Below are positions 16,656 through 25,571 of a DNA stretch of 64,000 nt, one piece after another. Made by a program: the position numbers and the translations under genes. This stretch comes from Acidobacteriaceae bacterium (GTDB lineage Bacteria; Acidobacteriota; Terriglobia; Bryobacterales; Bryobacteraceae): assembly GCA_019233755.1 (NCBI GenBank), contig JAFAMD010000001.1, positions 33,471 to 97,470 of the forward strand, in the 5' to 3' direction. The first letter of the stretch is position 1, and every line of letters starts with the position of its first letter. The notes under the pieces are model-generated. The model was not told the origin of the DNA. It ran no database searches and was given only the letters and a program-made list of their open reading frames with translations.

Positions 16656-17091
16656 CCGCTTCCGCAGCGCTGGCGTTCGCGATTGCCAAGGCGAGTCTGT
16701 TCATACCCTCGGGAAGGCTGGAGGCGAGTGTCGACTCCAACTGTGAAACATAGGCTCCAGCGCCCTTGCCGCGGAGCACAACGCGCTGCCTGAGTCGCGT
16801 TCGGTCGTTACCAATATCCTCGAATCGCCACTCGAAAGACAATGTCGCGTCGTCCAGCCGGACCTCGATCGTCGCACTTTTGGGTGGATTGACCTCTCGA
16901 ATCACCCATTGCAGAGGCGCCTGGGCGGGCAGTTTCGTCGTTCCGCGTGTCCCAGCCGCGAACGGTCCATGCAGTTCAAATTCCGCCGGCGGATCAGCCC
17001 AGTTGCGGACGTCTGTCCAGTAGCTCCAGGCAAACAGGGCAGTCGCGTCGGTCTCCACCGAATGAGTCATTTCCCACGCACTGTTTTCCAT
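16594..17091 (-). CDS. SRPBCC-fold (START/polyketide-cyclase-like) protein
   Basis: A 165-aa protein resembling the polyketide cyclase/dehydrase and lipid-transport group: an N-terminal strand with ETDATALFAWSYWTDVRNWADP, a helix and a long run of antiparallel strands (IEVRLDDATLSFEWRFEDIG..TRLRQRVVL), ending in a long amphipathic helix containing EGMNRLALAIANASAAEA. The fold forms a hydrophobic ligand cavity; ligand and function are unknown. It sits 9 bp downstream of the SDR gene and probably belongs to the same transcript. Confidence 0.7.
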   Translation of the reverse strand: MENSAWEMTHSVETDATALFAWSYWTDVRNWADPPAEFELHGPFAAGTRGTTKLPAQAPLQWVIREVNPPKSATIEVRLDDATLSFEWRFEDIGNDRTRLRQRVVLRGKGAGAYVSQLESTLASSLPEGMNRLALAIANASAAEAVRLHGPRKTHRDGDESPADQ

Positions 17092-17100
17092 CGCTTGCGG

Positions 17101-17820
17101 CTACTTATGGCTCAGTCCACCGTCCACAGCCAGAATTTGTCCCGTTATGAACGTGGGTGCTGTGAGAAAGAAATACACTGCATCCGCGATCTCCTCCGGC
17201 CTTCCCGGCCGGCGCATCGGCGTCGCGTCGATCATTGCCTGAGCTCTCATGTCCACATCGTTGAACGAAATCACTCCGGGAGCCACGGAGTTCACGGTAA
17301 TCTCAGGCGCCAGCGCCTTCGCCAGTGCTTTTGTCAGCATAATGAGGCCCGCTTTTGAGGCGCAATAATGCGGGTGCTCAGCCCAAGGCCGGATGCCGCC
17401 CAGCGAGCTGATGTTCACGATCCGTCCCCCGCCGAGTTGCCTCATGTGCCGTGCGCCCTCCTGGCAGCAGAAGAACGTACCTTTGAGATTCACGTTGTGA
17501 AGGAAATCCCAGTCGGCTTCGGTGATCTCGAGCGGGTCCATTCGCGTGAAACGCGCGGCATTGTTCACCAGGCAATGGAGCGGCCCGAACTGTTCCTTCA
17601 CTTTACGAAACAACCGCCGGATCTCATCGACGCTGCTTAAGTCCGCCTGAAAAACGGGCGCGCCGCCGCACTCGCGTGATACTTGTTCCGCTTCCGCTCG
17701 CGACGTGTTGTAGTGAATGGCGACGTCGAAGCCGCGGCGCGCCAGTTCGATTGCGATGACTCTGCCGATGCGTTTTGCCGCGCCTGTCACCAAAACGCGC
17801 TCTTGCGAGTTCCTACTCAC
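17101..17820 (-). CDS. Short-chain dehydrogenase/reductase, pteridine-reductase-like
   Basis: A 239-aa classical SDR. The cofactor motif is [10 protein letters not shown] (residues 11-20); the Ala-Lys-Arg version is typical of FolM/pteridine reductases and indicates NADPH preference. NNAA follows at 86-89, the catalytic Ser lies in ISSLGG (138-139), and Tyr152 and Lys156 form YCASK. The C-terminus has [15 protein letters not shown]. It overlaps hemL by 4 bp and so is translationally coupled to tetrapyrrole and isoprenoid-reductase genes. The substrate could be dihydropterin or another ketone. Confidence 0.85.
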   Translation of the reverse strand: MSRNSQERVLVTGAAKRIGRVIAIELARRGFDVAIHYNTSRAEAEQVSRECGGAPVFQADLSSVDEIRRLFRKVKEQFGPLHCLVNNAARFTRMDPLEITEADWDFLHNVNLKGTFFCCQEGARHMRQLGGGRIVNISSLGGIRPWAEHPHYCASKAGLIMLTKALAKALAPEITVNSVAPGVISFNDVDMRAQAMIDATPMRRPGRPEEIADAVYFFLTAPTFITGQILAVDGGLSHK

Positions 17821-19097
17821 GGGTTTGCGGCGAATTCCCGTATAACTTGCGCAGTGTAGGCAAGGTCCTGCGGCGTGTGCGCAGCCGAGACGAACGCCGC
17901 TTCAAACTGCGAGGGTGGCAGATAGACCCCGCGTTCGAGCATGTGGTGAAAGAACCTGCTGAAGACGGCCGTGTTGGAACGTTTGGCGTCTTCATAGTTC
18001 CTTACATGCCTACCGTGCGCACTGCCGTCCTGGAAGAAATAGGTCATCATCGAACCCACCCGGTTCACGCACGCGCCTGCGGGGACGCACGCCGCAAGCT
18101 CGGCTGAGGACTTCTCGAGTCTGTCGTACACCTCGGGATGCTTTTCCAGATAAGTCAGCATCGCAATTCCTGCGCTAACCGCGAGCGGATTTCCAGAGAG
18201 CGTTCCGGCCTGGTAAACCGGGCCGGCGGGCGCAACCTTGCTCATGATGTCGGCCCGGCCGCCGTAGGCAGCGAGCGGCAGGCCCGCGCCGACAATCTTG
18301 CCCAGGGTGGTGAGGTCCGGGCTCACTCCGTACAACTGCTGGGCTCCGCCGCGGCTCAGCCGGAAGCCGGTCATGACCTCATCGAAGATCAGCAAGGCGC
18401 CATATTGCTCCGTCACACGCCGCAGGCCTTGAAGGAATCCCGGCTCTGGCGGCACACAGCCCATGTTGCCCACCACGGGCTCGACAATTATCGATGCGAT
18501 GCGGTCGCCCTGCGCGCGAAACGCTTCTTCTACTTGATCCAGGTCGTTGTAGGGCAGGGCGATGGTCGTCTCCGAAAATGCCGCTGGCACACCGACGGTA
18601 TCCGGCAGGCTCAAGGTCGCCACGCCTGACCCCGCCTTTACCAGCAGCGAATCCACGTGACCGTGGTAGCATCCCTCGAACTTTACCGTCAGGTCGCGTC
18701 CGGTGAACCCGCGAGCCAGCCGGATGGCCGACATGCACGCTTCGGTCCCCGAGTTCACCAGCCGCACCATCTCCACGGACGGCACCGCATCTATAATCAG
18801 CTCCGCGAGTTCCAACTCTCGCGCCGTAGGAGCCCCGAAGCTGGTTCCAAGCTCGAGTACGGCCGCAATCGCATCGATGACCGGCTTCGGGCGGTGACCC
18901 AAAATCAGCGGTCCCCATGAGCCGACGTATTCGATGTACTCGTTTCCATCGACATCGAAAAGATGCGAGCCTTCGCCCCGGGCGATGAAACGGGGCGTGC
19001 CGCCCACTCCCCGAAACGCGCGCACAGGTGAATTTACTCCGCCCGGTATGCTTTGCTTGGCCCGCGCGAAGAGGGCTTCCGATTGACTTGTGTTCAT
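17817..19097 (-). CDS. hemL: Glutamate-1-semialdehyde 2,1-aminomutase
   Basis: A 426-aa PLP enzyme converting glutamate-1-semialdehyde to 5-aminolevulinate in C5-pathway haem synthesis. The sequence follows HemL throughout: [78 protein letters not shown] and [12 protein letters not shown] with PLP Lys267. Length is typical. It overlaps the upstream reductase gene by 4 bp and the downstream SDR by 4 bp. The glutamyl-tRNA reductase gene hemA is not in the window. Confidence 0.96.
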   Translation of the reverse strand: MNTSQSEALFARAKQSIPGGVNSPVRAFRGVGGTPRFIARGEGSHLFDVDGNEYIEYVGSWGPLILGHRPKPVIDAIAAVLELGTSFGAPTARELELAELIIDAVPSVEMVRLVNSGTEACMSAIRLARGFTGRDLTVKFEGCYHGHVDSLLVKAGSGVATLSLPDTVGVPAAFSETTIALPYNDLDQVEEAFRAQGDRIASIIVEPVVGNMGCVPPEPGFLQGLRRVTEQYGALLIFDEVMTGFRLSRGGAQQLYGVSPDLTTLGKIVGAGLPLAAYGGRADIMSKVAPAGPVYQAGTLSGNPLAVSAGIAMLTYLEKHPEVYDRLEKSSAELAACVPAGACVNRVGSMMTYFFQDGSAHGRHVRNYEDAKRSNTAVFSRFFHHMLERGVYLPPSQFEAAFVSAAHTPQDLAYTAQVIREFAANP

Positions 19098-20281
19098 GCC
19101 TGCGTTTCGCCCAGAATCAGCTTGCGAAACAGAAAGCTCATCAGAATCTCATGCAAAGTGGTATTCACGTTTCGAAGCAACCTGTTCTTTAGTTCCAGAT
19201 ATGGCTGCGTTCCCGCAAACAGATCCTGCATGATTTCGCAAAACTTGGGGCTGCGCTTCATGAAGTCGATCATTCTAGTGGGTACTGCTCCGAAAACGAT
19301 TGCCCCGCAAAACAGTCGTTTTGCCAATCCGGCGCCGTAGGTAAGGTCCAGTCCGAAATCGCGCGAGATGAGCTGCCGGTAGACCTCGGCTTTCCGCTCC
19401 GGCTCCTGCTCGTTGAGCACTACCTGGCTCGCCAGATCGCCGGAACGGACGGCATAGTACAGGCCTTCCCCTGTAATCGGATCTACTAATCCGCCCGCAT
19501 CACCCACTGCAATCCAGCCGGCGCCAGCAAGACGGTTATTCCGCCATCCCCGCGATTCAAGTGCCGGCAGCATATGCCCGTAGAACTTGGCGTTATTGCG
19601 CTCGATGCCTTTCTCTTCCATGTAGCGCTCCAGGCGGGCGCGCAGGCACTGCGCCGATTCCCCTTTGCCGCAAATACCGATCGAAAGATGTCCGGCGCGC
19701 GGGAAAACCCAGATATAGCCCTCGAGCTTGGGAAGGAATTGGATGTCGATATGCTGTTGATCGGTCGGCACCCAGTAGCCGAGTGCATACATGGTGTCTT
19801 GCGCGGTGTACTGCGTTCCAACATCCCGCAGCGGATTCCTTGCGCCTGTCGCCACCACGCAATAATCGGCATTCAGAGTGCCTGAGCGGGTGCGGATCCG
19901 CCATCCCGAGGACGCACGATCCAATCCAAGTACCCGCTCTTTCTCGATCATTGCGCCGGCCGCCTCCGCACGCCGCAGCAGCATGCCGTTGAGATCGACC
20001 CGTGAGTAAATCAACAGCGGACGCTGGAGCGCCATCTTGACCGACGTGAACGCCCCTGACTTGGGCGCAGCGAGCAGGGCATCGGACACCACCTTCTTCG
20101 GCGTGTCGTTCTCGATCAAATAGGGATACTGCGAGTACGCCTTGAACGTGATGCCCCCGCCGCAGGGCTTTTCCCAAGCCAGCTTCTCATCGAGAACAAT
20201 CACCTTCAGACCGCCGCGGGCTAATCGCTCCGCCGCGGTTGCACCTGCAGGACCACCACCCAATACAGCAACTGTCTTCAT
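19094..20281 (-). CDS. Geranylgeranyl-reductase-family FAD oxidoreductase
   Basis: A 395-aa flavoprotein with the dinucleotide-binding [17 protein letters not shown] near residue 8, the active-site-like [13 protein letters not shown], the ATGARNPLR strand and the second FAD motif [19 protein letters not shown]. These are the hallmarks of the geranylgeranyl reductase group, which reduces prenyl chains of chlorophyll, quinone or archaeal lipids. A role in saturating menaquinone side chains or prenyl lipids fits a bacterium with the prenyl synthase at 13 kb, but this is inference. It is coupled by 4-bp overlaps to a lipoprotein gene upstream and hemL downstream. Confidence 0.87.
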   Translation of the reverse strand: MKTVAVLGGGPAGATAAERLARGGLKVIVLDEKLAWEKPCGGGITFKAYSQYPYLIENDTPKKVVSDALLAAPKSGAFTSVKMALQRPLLIYSRVDLNGMLLRRAEAAGAMIEKERVLGLDRASSGWRIRTRSGTLNADYCVVATGARNPLRDVGTQYTAQDTMYALGYWVPTDQQHIDIQFLPKLEGYIWVFPRAGHLSIGICGKGESAQCLRARLERYMEEKGIERNNAKFYGHMLPALESRGWRNNRLAGAGWIAVGDAGGLVDPITGEGLYYAVRSGDLASQVVLNEQEPERKAEVYRQLISRDFGLDLTYGAGLAKRLFCGAIVFGAVPTRMIDFMKRSPKFCEIMQDLFAGTQPYLELKNRLLRNVNTTLHEILMSFLFRKLILGETQA

Positions 20282-20742
20282 TGAGATTTTCCGTCGCTAG
20301 CTTGTGAGCCTGGTGTCATTTGCGGATTTGCCGCTGCCGGCGCCGCGCTCCCCGCGGGAGGCGAGTCAATCGCCGGATGACCAGGCGGGAGGCTGTCGGA
20401 ACTTGCCGTTCCGTGTCCCGCCACCCCATGTCCCTGCGAATCCGCCACGTTCACCACCACCCACTGCCCGTCGCGCGCTTCCAGCGTGTAGCGCATGGTC
20501 ATCCCGCTGTTTACCGCAGGATCACCCTTAGGATGAAACGCCACGGTCGCGTAGGCCTTATTTTTTTCGAAGGTAACCGAAGTGGTCGTTATGTCCAGGC
20601 TGTTCATGTTGAGGCCGGTGCTCGTCTCGAGGCGATGCATAATGGCTTCCTGAACCTTGTCCTTGGACCTCATTGCTTTATTGCAGGCGGCAAGAAGTAC
20701 TAGGATGGCTAAGAGGAGGGTAATCGGGCCGCGTAACACCAT
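20278..20742 (-). CDS. Small putative lipoprotein
   Basis: A 154-aa protein starting MVLRGPITLLLAILVLLAAC: a hydrophobic stretch ending in a lipobox LAAC (lipidated Cys about residue 20), so it should be a membrane-anchored lipoprotein. The middle (about 25-100) forms a compact alpha/beta domain with a conserved-looking VTFEKNKAYATVAFHPKG strand; the C-terminal third is Pro/Ala/Gly/Ser-rich and probably disordered. I chose the ATG at 20742 because the 19 codons upstream are Arg-rich and would bury the signal peptide. First gene of the reductase-hemL-SDR cluster. Function unknown. Confidence 0.72.
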   Translation of the reverse strand: MVLRGPITLLLAILVLLAACNKAMRSKDKVQEAIMHRLETSTGLNMNSLDITTTSVTFEKNKAYATVAFHPKGDPAVNSGMTMRYTLEARDGQWVVVNVADSQGHGVAGHGTASSDSLPPGHPAIDSPPAGSAAPAAANPQMTPGSQASDGKSQ

Positions 20743-20817
20743 CCGATTATAACTAGGGCTGTGTAAGATCCCTCGCTTCCACGCCCGAATCAGCCTCACT
20801 ATCTTTTCGCTCGCTCG

Positions 20818-22035
20818 ATGAGATTTCGCCTTTGGATTCTTGCTTCAACTTTGCTGTTGTTCGCCGGGCCGGTGTCGGCCGCCATGGTGCCCTTTGGCAC
20901 TGAATTGGACGTCCGCCTTACATCGGAAGCCAGCAGCGACAAACCTTCGGGTCAGCCCGTCACAGGCGTCGTAATCGCTCCCGTTTTCGTGAACGGAACG
21001 CCCGTGATCGCAGCCGGTACCAAGGTCGCCGGCAACACTGCCAACGCCGCTCCCGCCGTCGCCGCAACCGCCGATACCGCCGAACAGCCAGCGACGCTGC
21101 GCATCCAGTTCACGAAACTGGAAGATGGCCATGGTCATTCACAGGCGCTCTACTGCGTACTGGAATCTGTTGACAATGCCCGCGAAAGCGTGGATGATTC
21201 GGGGCTCATCACCGGCATTAATCAATCGCAGACTATTCAAGCCAGAATGGACCAGGGAATCACAAAACTCGCGAGCCAATACCAGGGTTTGAGCCAGATT
21301 CTGTCGGCTGTGAAGAGTGCAATCGTGAAACCAGTGGAGCCAGCCGTCGACTTCAAACCTGGGGTCGAGATGAAGCTGAAGGTCACTAAGGCATTCGATT
21401 GGTCTTCTCCGGCAGGCGTCCCAAACGTTGCGGCAATCACGCCTGCCGAGGCCGTAGTTCAACTGGTGAGCCGGCAGCCGGTCCAAACGGTGGCGGAAAA
21501 TCCGCCAAGCCCCTCAGACATCACCAACTTGATATTTATCGGCAGCATGGAGCAGCTTAAAGCCGCTTTCCAGGAGGCCGGCTGGTCTACCTCGACTGAA
21601 AGAAATCGTGCTTCGGAGATGGAAACGGCCAAAGCGCTGATCGAGAGCCGGGGTTACGCCGAAGCGCCTATGTCAATCCTGTACCTGGATGGCGCTCCCC
21701 CTTCCCTTACCTTTCAAAAGCAGAACAATACGTTCGAGAAGCGGCATCATATTCGTATCTGGCTTCGGCCCCAAACCTTCCAGGGACAGCCGGTCTGGGT
21801 GGGTGCGGCGACTCATGACATCAGCATCGCGTTTTCAAAGGAAAGCGGGTCGTTCACCCACGGAATCGATCCGGAGATCGACAAAGAGCGGGCAAAGGTG
21901 GTGAATGACATGCTGTTCACCGGGCATGTTCGCGGATTGGCGCTGGTGGATCGAACCGGCTTGCCCTCGAACCCCTCGAATGCCACCGGAGATAAACTCA
22001 TCACGGATGGAAAAATCGCCGTTATTGAGTTCTAA
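20818..22035 (+). CDS. Exported LssY C-terminal-domain protein
   Basis: A 405-aa protein with a cleavable signal peptide (MRFRLWILASTLLLFAGPVSAAM). Residues about 24-200 form a beta-rich region with PFGTELDVRLTSEASSDKP and VAGTKV-like segments seen in acidobacterial envelope proteins. From about residue 230 the LssY_C domain follows, with FIGSMEQLKAAFQEAGW, MSILYLDGAPPSLTFQKQ, HHIRIW and WVGAATHDI. LssY domains were named from the Legionella type I secretion locus, but their activity is unknown. A TATCTT hexamer lies 12 nt before the ATG. Confidence 0.8.
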   Translation: MRFRLWILASTLLLFAGPVSAAMVPFGTELDVRLTSEASSDKPSGQPVTGVVIAPVFVNGTPVIAAGTKVAGNTANAAPAVAATADTAEQPATLRIQFTKLEDGHGHSQALYCVLESVDNARESVDDSGLITGINQSQTIQARMDQGITKLASQYQGLSQILSAVKSAIVKPVEPAVDFKPGVEMKLKVTKAFDWSSPAGVPNVAAITPAEAVVQLVSRQPVQTVAENPPSPSDITNLIFIGSMEQLKAAFQEAGWSTSTERNRASEMETAKALIESRGYAEAPMSILYLDGAPPSLTFQKQNNTFEKRHHIRIWLRPQTFQGQPVWVGAATHDISIAFSKESGSFTHGIDPEIDKERAKVVNDMLFTGHVRGLALVDRTGLPSNPSNATGDKLITDGKIAVIEF

Positions 22036-22050
22036 ACCAATAGCTGTGCC

Positions 22051-22056
22051 TATAAT
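22051..22056 (+). promoter_or_regulatory. TATAAT -10 element upstream of the queuosine-precursor transporter
   Basis: Consensus hexamer 19 nt before the ATG at 22076. The nearest -35-like hexamer is TTGAGT at 22025-22030, with a 20-bp spacer that is longer than optimal and lies inside the end of the preceding gene. Confidence 0.4.
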
Positions 22057-22075
22057 CCGCTACATCCGATAACTC

Positions 22076-22825
22076 ATGCAGGTAACCCAAACCCCCGACC
22101 AGAAGCCTGGCGTCGGCTCCCTCCTTAAGAGGGACCATCAATACAAATATCTCGACGCTTTCATTACCCTGTTTGTCACGGTTTTACTCGTGTCGAACAT
22201 CATCGCCGCGAAGTTCTTTGCTATTAATCTGCGCCCCTTTATCCCCTTCGACTTTCGGGTCAGTTGTGCTCAAATGCTGTTCCCGATCACCTACATATTC
22301 GGTGATATTTTCACCGAGGTGTACGGGTATTCCGCCTCCCGGCGTGCCATCTGGTACGGCTTCTTTGCATCTTTCATTCTGGTTGCTCTGACATACATAG
22401 CGGTGATCATCCCTCCGGCGCCGGAGTACACCGATCAGGTAGCTTTTGCGACAATCTTCAAGCCTGTAGGCCGGATTGTTCTCGCCAGTCTCATTGCGTA
22501 TTGGTGTGGAGAGTTTGCTAATTCCTTTACGCTCGCTAAGCTGAAGCTGCTGACCAGGGGGCGCTTTCTCTGGACGCGGACTATAGGTTCTACCGTCGTG
22601 GGTCAGGCTGTCGATACCACCGTCGTCATGTTCGTCGCTTTCTACGGAGTGCAGCCGGTGGGAGTGCTCGTTCAGTTGATCGTCTCGGGGTATGTGATCA
22701 AAGTCGTTTACGAGACGCTGATGACACCCGTGACCTACGCCGTCGTAAACTTCCTCAAACGCACTGAGAGCGTCGACTACTTCGATTACGGAACCAACTT
22801 CAGCCCGTTTGCAGCGAACGAATAG
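22076..22825 (+). CDS. Queuosine precursor transporter, YhhQ/VUT family
   Basis: A 249-aa membrane protein with about six transmembrane segments. The family signature is clear: LLVSNIIAAKFFAI, the FPITYIFGDIFTEVYGYSASRR block (DIxTEVYG), and RTIGSTVVGQAVDTTVVMFVAFYG, then VKVVYETLMTPVTY-like ending. Members import preQ0/preQ1 or queuine for tRNA queuosine synthesis. No preQ1 riboswitch can be recognised in the 40 nt between it and the upstream gene. Convergent with the protease gene, only 4 bp apart. Confidence 0.92.
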   Translation: MQVTQTPDQKPGVGSLLKRDHQYKYLDAFITLFVTVLLVSNIIAAKFFAINLRPFIPFDFRVSCAQMLFPITYIFGDIFTEVYGYSASRRAIWYGFFASFILVALTYIAVIIPPAPEYTDQVAFATIFKPVGRIVLASLIAYWCGEFANSFTLAKLKLLTRGRFLWTRTIGSTVVGQAVDTTVVMFVAFYGVQPVGVLVQLIVSGYVIKVVYETLMTPVTYAVVNFLKRTESVDYFDYGTNFSPFAANE

Positions 22826-22829
22826 CCGG

Positions 22830-23975
22830 TCAACTTACGTCTGCAGGGGGCCGCTGCAGCTTGACGTTCAGGTTCAGGGACCGGCCATTCCGGTAAATAG
22901 CGAGCACGATGGTGTCGCCTACGTGCTTCTGGGAAATCGCCTCCACCAGTGCGTCTCCGCGTTGCACCGGTTTTCCATCGATCGCCACAATCAAATCTCC
23001 GCCGACGCCGAGTTCGACGTTGCCGACGGCCACAACCTCGCGAGCTCCCCGGATGCCGGCCATATCTTCAGACGAGCCTCGACCCACGCGTTGTACCAGC
23101 AGGCCGCCCCGCCTGGGCAGTCCGAGAGCTTCTGCCAGGTCGCCCGCTACGTACTCCGTGCTGACACCAACCCTCGGCCGCTCCGTCACCCGCCCGGCTC
23201 GATAGTCGCTCAACAGCGCCTTCGCGCGGTTAATCGGCAGCGCGAAGCCTATGCCTATGTTGGTCTGTCCGAGGATGGCGGTGTTAATGCCGATCACGTT
23301 GCCGGAGGAATCGAGCAGCGGTCCGCCGCTGTTTCCTCCATTGATTGCCGCATCCGTCTGGATCATTCCTTGCAGATGCTCGTTGTTCTCGGCGTTGAAC
23401 TCTCTGCCGATCGAACTCACCACACCCACTGTGAGGGTCCCTTCGAGGCCAAAAGGATTGCCGATGGCCAGCACCTTCTGTCCAACCTCCAGCCGGTCGG
23501 AATCGCCCAGCCGCAGGAAGGGAACGCTCTTCTTTGGGTCGATTTTGATCAGCGCCAGATCGTCGGATCGATCGGTATCGAGCGCCTTCGCATAATACTG
23601 GCTCTGGTCTGACAACGTCACCTGAATGCGGCTGCTGCCGGAAACCACATGGAAGTTCGTCAGGATGAAACCATCCTCATTGATGAGAAATCCGGAGCCC
23701 AGACTCTGCGTGGCGTACGGCTGGAAGAAAAAGTCGCGACGCACCGTTGTGCTCGTGATGTAAACCGTTGCCGTTCGGGCCGTTTTGTAAATATCGATGC
23801 TGTTCTGCTCTTCCGTCGTGTAGCCTTCACCATGAACGGATGCCGGCTCTGTCCATTTCAATCCCGCGCGGAACATCGGCGCCATCATGGACCGCAAGCT
23901 CCAATTTGCGCGCGACGTCAGCCAGACGAAAGAGAACAACAGCAGGAATGCCCAAACCAGCGTGCGCAGTTTCAT
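22830..23975 (-). CDS. DegS/HtrA-type trypsin-like serine protease with one PDZ domain
   Basis: A 381-aa envelope protease. An N-terminal hydrophobic segment (residues 4-20, no clear cleavage site) probably anchors it in the inner membrane with the protease in the periplasm, as in DegS. The catalytic triad is visible: His109 (TNFHVV), Asp139 (RSDDLALIK) and Ser216 (GGNSGGPL). A single PDZ domain (about 270-375) contains DLIVAIDGKPVQRGD. One PDZ plus an anchor fits the DegS/HhoB arrangement more than DegP. It overlaps coaE by 4 bp. Confidence 0.92.
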   Translation of the reverse strand: MKLRTLVWAFLLLFSFVWLTSRANWSLRSMMAPMFRAGLKWTEPASVHGEGYTTEEQNSIDIYKTARTATVYITSTTVRRDFFFQPYATQSLGSGFLINEDGFILTNFHVVSGSSRIQVTLSDQSQYYAKALDTDRSDDLALIKIDPKKSVPFLRLGDSDRLEVGQKVLAIGNPFGLEGTLTVGVVSSIGREFNAENNEHLQGMIQTDAAINGGNSGGPLLDSSGNVIGINTAILGQTNIGIGFALPINRAKALLSDYRAGRVTERPRVGVSTEYVAGDLAEALGLPRRGGLLVQRVGRGSSEDMAGIRGAREVVAVGNVELGVGGDLIVAIDGKPVQRGDALVEAISQKHVGDTIVLAIYRNGRSLNLNVKLQRPPADVS

Positions 23976-24589
23976 ACACGTTTGCTTTCAGCCAGCTCTT
24001 TCAGTTCGGAGTATACTTTCTGCACCTCGCAAACGGTCCTGGCTTTCGGGCCATCGGTATCGATCACGTAGTCAGCGTACTTTCTTTTCTCGTCCCCCGG
24101 CAATTGCCGGTCGAGGCGCGCCAATACCTGCTCCCTGGTGAGCTTATCCCGCGCCATAGCGCGTGCGATCTGGGTTTCCAGGCGGCAGGTCGTCAAAATC
24201 AAGCGGTCGAAAAACTTGTACCGGCCCGTTTCGATCAGGATAGCTGCTTCGATAACTGTCACGCCGTGAGGGTTCTGTGCCGCAAACTCTGTGATCATCT
24301 GTTCTTCCAGACGGATCACCGCAGGGTGAATGAAGCTGTTCAGTAACGCCAGCCGCGGCGGGTCCGCGAACACGATAGAGGCGAGCTTCTTCCGATCGAT
24401 AATTCCGTCGGCCGCCAGAATCTCGTGCCCGAACTCCTGAAGCGTCGGTTCGAAGGCTTCGCCGCCGGGCTCGAGCACAATATGCCCAAGTCGGTCCGCG
24501 TAGATCAGATGGCATCCGAGGCGCTCGAGTTCGGCCGCCACAAACGATTTACCGCTCGCGTATCCCCCCGTAAGGCCGACTTTTAACAT
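23972..24589 (-). CDS. coaE: Dephospho-CoA kinase
   Basis: A 205-aa P-loop kinase for the last step of coenzyme A synthesis. The Walker A is LTGGYASGKS (residues 6-15); the DRLGHIVLEPG segment carries the substrate-binding Asp, followed by RKKLASIVF, the IHPAV motif and VIEAAILIE. The C-terminal VIDTDG is usual. Length is standard. It overlaps folD by 7 bp and the protease gene by 4 bp, so the three are translationally coupled. Confidence 0.95.
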   Translation of the reverse strand: MLKVGLTGGYASGKSFVAAELERLGCHLIYADRLGHIVLEPGGEAFEPTLQEFGHEILAADGIIDRKKLASIVFADPPRLALLNSFIHPAVIRLEEQMITEFAAQNPHGVTVIEAAILIETGRYKFFDRLILTTCRLETQIARAMARDKLTREQVLARLDRQLPGDEKRKYADYVIDTDGPKARTVCEVQKVYSELKELAESKRV

Positions 24590-25518
24590 CCTGAACTTCT
24601 GCCGTTCAGGCGCATCTCGGCGAGCAGAACGGTGTTCGCCATCAGCATCGCGATGGTCAGGGGGCCGACGCCGCCCGGAACCGGCGTGTAGGCTGAAGAG
24701 AGCTCCTGCATCGCCCTCGGTTCCACATCTCCAACCAACGCGCTGCCGCTCTTTGCGAACGCCGCCATGCGCGCCGGATCATGTCCAAGCAGCCGGTGCA
24801 CCTGGGCCGGATCGGTGAGCCGGTTCATCCCCACATCAACCACCACCGCGCCCGGTTTGATGTGCTCGGCAGTAATCGCCTCCGCTTTGCCGATCGCCGC
24901 GACCAGAATGTCGGCGCGCCGGCATTCCTCGGCCAGATTCTTTGTCCGCGAGTGGCAGATCGTCACCGTGGCATTCTCATGCAGTAGCATCAGGGCCATC
25001 GGCTTGCCGACAATGTTGCTGCGGCCGACGACTACGGCATGCCTGCCTGCAATCGGAATCCGGTAGCGCTTGAGCATTTCCATGATTCCCGCCGGAGTGC
25101 AGGCCCGCGGTGCGGGATCGTTTAACACCAGGCTACCCAGGTTGTGGGTGCCGAAACCATCTACATCGCGCATCGGGTCTACGTACGACGTGACTTTATC
25201 GGCGTCAATCTGCTTGGGAAGCGGCATCTGGACGAGGATGCCATCGACCTCGGGATCCTTCGTGAGCGGCACGATCTGCGAGATGAGCTCTTCCGTGCTG
25301 ATATCGCCCGGCGGCCGCAGCTCAATGCTCCGGATCCCCAGGTCGTGGCAAGCTTTAATCTTGCTCCGAACGTAGATCTGCGACGCAGGATTCTCGCCGA
25401 CAAGTACAACGGCAAGCGCGGGCGCCCGTTTGGCGGCCCGCAAGGCCTCTATCCGAGGCCGCAGCTCCTCCTGTATCTCACGACTGATCTTCTTGCCGTC
25501 AAGCACTACCCCGGTCAT
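24583..25518 (-). CDS. folD: Bifunctional methylenetetrahydrofolate dehydrogenase/cyclohydrolase
   Basis: A 311-aa FolD interconverting 5,10-methylene-, methenyl- and 10-formyl-THF. Key elements: the YVRSKIKACHDLGI segment with the catalytic lysine, DGILVQMPLPKQID, DVDGFGTHNLG, CTPAGIMEML, the cofactor loop VVGRSNIVGKPMALML and PVPGGVGPLTIAMLM. The C-terminus runs slightly longer than usual. Starts at ATG 25518 (TGVVLDGKKISREI). It connects metabolically to the MTHFR fusion at 4.5-6.4 kb. Confidence 0.96.
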   Translation of the reverse strand: MTGVVLDGKKISREIQEELRPRIEALRAAKRAPALAVVLVGENPASQIYVRSKIKACHDLGIRSIELRPPGDISTEELISQIVPLTKDPEVDGILVQMPLPKQIDADKVTSYVDPMRDVDGFGTHNLGSLVLNDPAPRACTPAGIMEMLKRYRIPIAGRHAVVVGRSNIVGKPMALMLLHENATVTICHSRTKNLAEECRRADILVAAIGKAEAITAEHIKPGAVVVDVGMNRLTDPAQVHRLLGHDPARMAAFAKSGSALVGDVEPRAMQELSSAYTPVPGGVGPLTIAMLMANTVLLAEMRLNGRSSGC

Positions 25519-25571
25519 TCAACCGAGAGGATAACAAAGGGGCGCACGGGTCCTTTGCTGGGGCGCGCCAA

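Noticed and set aside
22036..22075. preQ1 riboswitch before the queuosine-precursor transporter
   Set aside because: Only 40 nt are available and no C-rich hairpin followed by an A-rich tail can be drawn.
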